From contig NZ_JASNRA010000004.1 of NCBI RefSeq assembly GCF_030411955.1, positions 40,095-104,094 of the forward strand: a DNA stretch of 64,000 bases, written 5' to 3'. This DNA is from Massilia sp. YIM B02443. Lineage in GTDB: Bacteria; Pseudomonadota; Gammaproteobacteria; Burkholderiales; Burkholderiaceae_D. The translations under genes were made by a program, and so were the position numbers. Below the pieces are notes generated by a model. It saw only the letters and a list, made by a program, of their open reading frames with translations. It was not told the origin of the DNA and searched no databases. Shown in pieces: positions 60,967 to 64,000 of the stretch; positions within the stretch are counted from its first letter, which is position 1, and the number at the start of each line of letters is the position of its first letter.

Positions 60967-62084
60967 CTTGCCCCCACCAATTGTTGATAGATCGCGGCCA
61001 GGCGGCCGCATACGATGTCCGTCGAATACTTCAGTTCTATGCGTTGGCGCCCGGCCTGCGCCAGCTTCCGGCGCAGCGCAGGCTCGTCCAGGACGCGGCC
61101 CAGCGTGCGCGCCAGCGCAGGCGCGTCGCCCGCGTCGACCAGCAGGCCGTCGACGCCGTCACGCACCGCTTCCGGAATCCCGCCCACCCGGCTGGCCACC
61201 ACCGGGCAGCCGGCCGCCATCGCTTCCAGCATCGCCATCGGCAAGCCTTCGGCGTGCGACGGCAGGCAGAACAGCCAGGCGCGCGCCAGCTCGGCATCGC
61301 GCGCCGCGCCGTCGAGCCAGCCAGGCCACTCCACGCGGCTTGCGATGCCGAGTTCGCCCGCGCGGCGCCGCGCCCAGCCGATGTCCCCGATGCTGCCCTC
61401 GCCCGCCAGCACCAGGCGCAGCTGCGGATGGTGCGGCGCCAGCGCCGCCGCGGCTTCCAATAGTTCTCCCACACCCTTGGCCGGCGTCACGCGGCCAAGG
61501 AACAGAATGCGGCCCGCTTCCGGTTCCGACCCCGGCGCCGGCCGCGCGTCCGCGAGCGCGGGCAGCGGCACCGCGTTCGGCACCACCTCCACCCGCGCAC
61601 GCGGCGCGAACTCGCGCACGAAGCCGGCCCAGGCGCCGGACAGCGCGATCACGCGCGAGCTCGCCTCCAGCGTGTGGCGGATCCAGCGCCGCAGCAGCGG
61701 TCCCGCCTCGTCCTGCGCGAAGCGGCGAAAGCCGCCGCCGTGCAGGTGGAAAATCGTGTGCGCCCCCGCCAGCCGGCCCAGCAGCAGAACCAGCGACTTG
61801 CGCACGAAGCTGGCATGCGAGGCGGCGTGCACGTGCACGATGGCCGGCCGCCGGCCCGCGCCGGGCCGCAGGCACAGGCGCGCCGCACGCCACAGGCCGC
61901 GCCCGGCGCTGGCCAGCTTGGCGCGGCGCGCGCCGCCGGCGTGGGTGGCGACGTAGGCCACGCCTTCGCGCTCGAACAGCCCGGCCGCGCGCAGCACGCC
62001 GATGGCGGCTGCCACGCCGCCGCGTCCGTCGAGGGCGGTGCCGACCATCAGCACCCGCGGCGCGCCGCTCATGCGGCGCAGCAT
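60963..62084 (-). CDS. GT4-family glycosyltransferase
   Basis: GT-B fold glycosyltransferase of 373 aa. N-terminal acceptor domain (VLMVGTALDGRGGVAAAIGVLRAAGLF, IVHVHAASHASFVRKS, FHLHGGGF) and C-terminal donor domain with ILFLGRVTPAKGVGELLEAA and the retaining-GT motif SHAEGLPMAMLEAMAAGCPVVASRVGGIPE. I start at the ATG at 62084, with AAGGA 7 bases upstream; ATG at 62072 is also possible, and the longer frame to 62414 overlaps the upstream gene. Sugar specificity unknown; part of the EPS block. Confidence 0.92.
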   Translation of the reverse strand: MLRRMSGAPRVLMVGTALDGRGGVAAAIGVLRAAGLFEREGVAYVATHAGGARRAKLASAGRGLWRAARLCLRPGAGRRPAIVHVHAASHASFVRKSLVLLLGRLAGAHTIFHLHGGGFRRFAQDEAGPLLRRWIRHTLEASSRVIALSGAWAGFVREFAPRARVEVVPNAVPLPALADARPAPGSEPEAGRILFLGRVTPAKGVGELLEAAAALAPHHPQLRLVLAGEGSIGDIGWARRRAGELGIASRVEWPGWLDGAARDAELARAWLFCLPSHAEGLPMAMLEAMAAGCPVVASRVGGIPEAVRDGVDGLLVDAGDAPALARTLGRVLDEPALRRKLAQAGRQRIELKYSTDIVCGRLAAIYQQLVGAR

Positions 62085-62199
62085 GGCGGCATCCTTGTCA
62101 AGACAGAAACGGCCATATAAAAGGGGCAATGTTTCGATATTACATGACCAGTTGTCAGAATCTGCGCACGATTCATGGTCATCACCCCTGGCGCCGCTG

Positions 62200-63483
62200 T
62201 TACGCGTCCACCGCGACGAATTCGAACTTGCCGTTCGGCCCGCGCGCGATCGCATCGACCCGCGCCACCGCCACCTGCACGCCGGGCACGCGCAGCAGGA
62301 AGGCCGCGCGCAGCGCCGCCTCATCCTCGGCCGTGAAGCCGGCCCCGGCCACCACCCGCAGCGTGAAGCGCGCGCCGCCGTGGTACAGCACCTGGCCCTC
62401 GACCAGGCGCGCATCGAAACCCTGGAACACGCGGTCCAGGCGCGCCACCATGCGCCCGTCGGGCAGCGTGACGATGCGCTCCTGGCGTCCGATCACGGCG
62501 TCGATCAGCGGGAACACCCGGCCGCAGGGACAAGCGCGCTCCCGGGCCGTCATTACCGTGTCGCCGGTGCGGTAGCGCTGCAAGGGCATCGCGGCGTTGT
62601 TCAGGCTGGTGCCGACCAGCTCGGCGCTGCCGCCGTCCTGGGGCAGCAGCTCCACCGCCGCATAGTCGCTCAGCAAATGGTAGCGCCCCTGCTCGCAGGT
62701 GCCGATCGCCGCCACCCGCTCGGCCTGGCCATACCAGTCGTACACGGTGACGCCAAAGGCGCGCCCGATCGCCGCGCGCACCCTTGGCTCGAGCGTCTCG
62801 GACGAGGTCAGCACGCCGCGCAGCGCCGCGCCGCGGTAGCGCCGGCCGTGCGCCTCCAGCCAGTGCGCCAGTGCCGCCGCAGACGACGGATAGGCGTGGA
62901 TCACCACCGGATCGAAAGCCTCCAGGGCCGCGACATAGGCGCCGATGGTGGCGTTCGACAGGTGGTAGGACGACATCATGAGCACGTTGCCGACCCAGTC
63001 GCGGCACCAGTAGCGGCCGTCCTTCGGCTGGCGCGCGCAGACGATGTCGCCGCGGATCCAGGCGCGGCGCTGGTAAGGGCGCCAGCCGATCCAGCGCAGC
63101 TGGCGGTACAGGAATCCTTCTTCGCGCACCACGGCGCCGAGCGACTGCACCAGGCTCAGGGGCGAGCCCGAGGTGCCGCTGGTGCGGATGGTGTTGCGCA
63201 GGAGCGAGCCGGGACGGCGCGGACGCACGTGGCGTGCCGGGTGGCGCCGCAGCGCGGCCTTGGTCAACAGCCCGGCATCCGACTCGACGGTCGAGAGCCG
63301 GGTGGCGTCGGCCGGCGCCGTCACACCCAGCGCCCGGGCGCGGCGCGCCACGTAGGCGTTCAGTGCGTCCGCCGACCGCTCGTTGCGCGCCAGCGCCGGA
63401 TACACCAGCGTCCGCCCCCACAGGTTGCGCACCAGCTCACGCACGAGCGAACGCAGGGAAAGTTTCAGGGAATACGTCCACAT
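62200..63483 (-). CDS. CapK-like adenylate-forming (phenylacetate-CoA ligase-like) protein
   Basis: ANL-superfamily protein of 427 aa of the CapK/PaaK-like type found in capsule and EPS loci. The AMP-binding loop is IRTSGTSGSPLSL, and YDWYGQAERVAAIGTCEQGRYH corresponds to the A5 region. A C-terminal lid is present (GQVLYHGGARFTLRVVAGAGF; GPNGKFEFVAVDA with the conserved Lys). It probably activates a carboxylic acid for transfer to the polysaccharide, but the substrate is unknown. It overlaps the upstream glycosyltransferase by 19 bp and precedes the GT4 gene by 115 bp. Confidence 0.85.
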   Translation of the reverse strand: MWTYSLKLSLRSLVRELVRNLWGRTLVYPALARNERSADALNAYVARRARALGVTAPADATRLSTVESDAGLLTKAALRRHPARHVRPRRPGSLLRNTIRTSGTSGSPLSLVQSLGAVVREEGFLYRQLRWIGWRPYQRRAWIRGDIVCARQPKDGRYWCRDWVGNVLMMSSYHLSNATIGAYVAALEAFDPVVIHAYPSSAAALAHWLEAHGRRYRGAALRGVLTSSETLEPRVRAAIGRAFGVTVYDWYGQAERVAAIGTCEQGRYHLLSDYAAVELLPQDGGSAELVGTSLNNAAMPLQRYRTGDTVMTARERACPCGRVFPLIDAVIGRQERIVTLPDGRMVARLDRVFQGFDARLVEGQVLYHGGARFTLRVVAGAGFTAEDEAALRAAFLLRVPGVQVAVARVDAIARGPNGKFEFVAVDA

Positions 63484-64000
63484 CGCGAGTCCGCATCAGG
63501 CATCCGGCTTGGAAGAATTTTTGTATATGTTTCTGCAACTATCCGGCCGAGAATAGCATAGGTACGGTGGCTGTTTACGTACGCTGGACCACGCTGGGAA
63601 CACTCTGCCGCCAGGACCGGATCGTCCAGCAGGCGCTGCACCGCCGCCGCGAAAGCGCTCGCCTGCATCGGCACGCACAGCCCGGCGCGGCTCTCGGCCA
63701 GCACCTGCTGCTGGTCCGGAATATCGTTGGCCACGCTCGGGATGCCGAGCGCCAGGTATTCGACCAGCTTGGTCGGCGAAGAGACGTCGAACAGCGTGCC
63801 GCGCGGGATCGGCGACAGGCCGACCTCGGCGCGCAGCGCATAGCCGAGCGCCGCGCGCTGCGGCAGCCAGCCGGTCAGCAGCACGTGGCGGTCAAGGCCA
63901 CGGCGCGCGATCCCGGCGCGCATCCAGGCCATCTCGTCGGGCGACGGCGCGTCGCCGGCCAGCACCAGCAGCATATCGGGCACGTGCGGCCGCAAGGCTT
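63465..64000 (-). CDS. Glycosyltransferase, N-terminus beyond the window edge
   Basis: C-terminal half of a GT-B glycosyltransferase; 178 residues are visible. It shows MLLVLAGDAPSPDEMAWMRAGIARRGLDRHVLLTGWLPQ and the donor-binding motif DVSSPTKLVEYLALGIPSVANDIPDQQQVL. The frame is open to the right edge, so the start is off-window. It overlaps the CapK-like gene by 19 bp, so the two are translationally linked. Confidence 0.88.
   Translation of the reverse strand, partial: ALRPHVPDMLLVLAGDAPSPDEMAWMRAGIARRGLDRHVLLTGWLPQRAALGYALRAEVGLSPIPRGTLFDVSSPTKLVEYLALGIPSVANDIPDQQQVLAESRAGLCVPMQASAFAAAVQRLLDDPVLAAECSQRGPAYVNSHRTYAILGRIVAETYTKILPSRMPDADSRCGRIP

Overview
The window looks like a chromosomal segment of a high-GC betaproteobacterium, most likely the Massilia/Telluria group of Oxalobacteraceae. 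This is an inference from gene content and neighbourhood: an acnD/prpF-type methylcitrate operon, PEP-CTERM proteins with an EpsA-type regulator, a type II secretion-like operon with PilM/N/O/P-like parts, and strong GC3 bias that produces very long antisense open frames. I saw no tRNA, rRNA, CRISPR array, insertion sequence or prophage. The first and last genes are cut by the window edges.

Left third (1-24 kb): a PAS-PAS-GGDEF signalling protein, cut at the left edge, is followed by the methylcitrate operon prpB-prpC-acnD-prpF (minus strand). It has a textbook sigma-54 promoter and an upstream palindrome that is a good candidate PrpR site. A DUF485/ActP-type carboxylate uptake pair and the sigma-54 activator gene prpR lie just upstream. 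Next come cystathionine beta-synthase and a cystathionine gamma-lyase/synthase. The lyase reaction releases 2-oxobutyrate, a precursor of propionyl-CoA, so the prp and transsulfuration blocks may be metabolically linked. Then follow a large REP-like inverted repeat, a chemoreceptor, an unknown protein, clpS-clpA, a cold-shock protein, and a three-gene membrane-linked GMC flavodehydrogenase (Tat-exported small subunit, FAD/Fe-S subunit, triheme cytochrome c) facing a GntR/FCD regulator.

Middle (25-46 kb): two unrelated NADP-isocitrate dehydrogenases (dimeric icd and a monomeric enzyme) flank a 23S rRNA pseudouridine synthase. They are followed by rpsT, murJ, and an 11-gene, tightly overlapping type II secretion/type IV pilus-like operon (gspG-F-E, PilM/N/O/P-like proteins, gspD, three more pseudopilins). 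Divergent from it are a PEP-CTERM protein and a large plant-type subtilase, which is a plausible cargo.

Right third (46-64 kb): two small lipoproteins come first. On the minus strand, read from high to low coordinates, an exopolysaccharide block follows: glycosyltransferase, CapK-like adenylate-forming protein, glycosyltransferase, heparinase/alginate-lyase-like protein, UDP-GlcNAc 2-epimerase, WecG/TagA glycosyltransferase, galE, NDP-sugar pyrophosphorylase and manC-type enzyme. Beyond it are a PEP-CTERM protein with a TLDc domain, an ExeM/NucH-type extracellular nuclease, another PEP-CTERM protein, and an overlapping pair of an OmpR/PhoB-type regulator and an EpsA-like LuxR regulator. The OmpR/PhoB-type regulator has Glu in place of the phospho-acceptor Asp. 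Together these suggest an export and extracellular-matrix programme (EPS, PEP-CTERM surface proteins, secreted hydrolases). The exosortase itself is not in the window.

The items most worth a second look are the TLDc PEP-CTERM protein, the Asp-to-Glu response regulator paired with EpsA, the hybrid secretion operon with a pseudopilin lacking Glu5, the PrpR/sigma-54 regulatory architecture, and the REP-like element that overlaps a stop codon.
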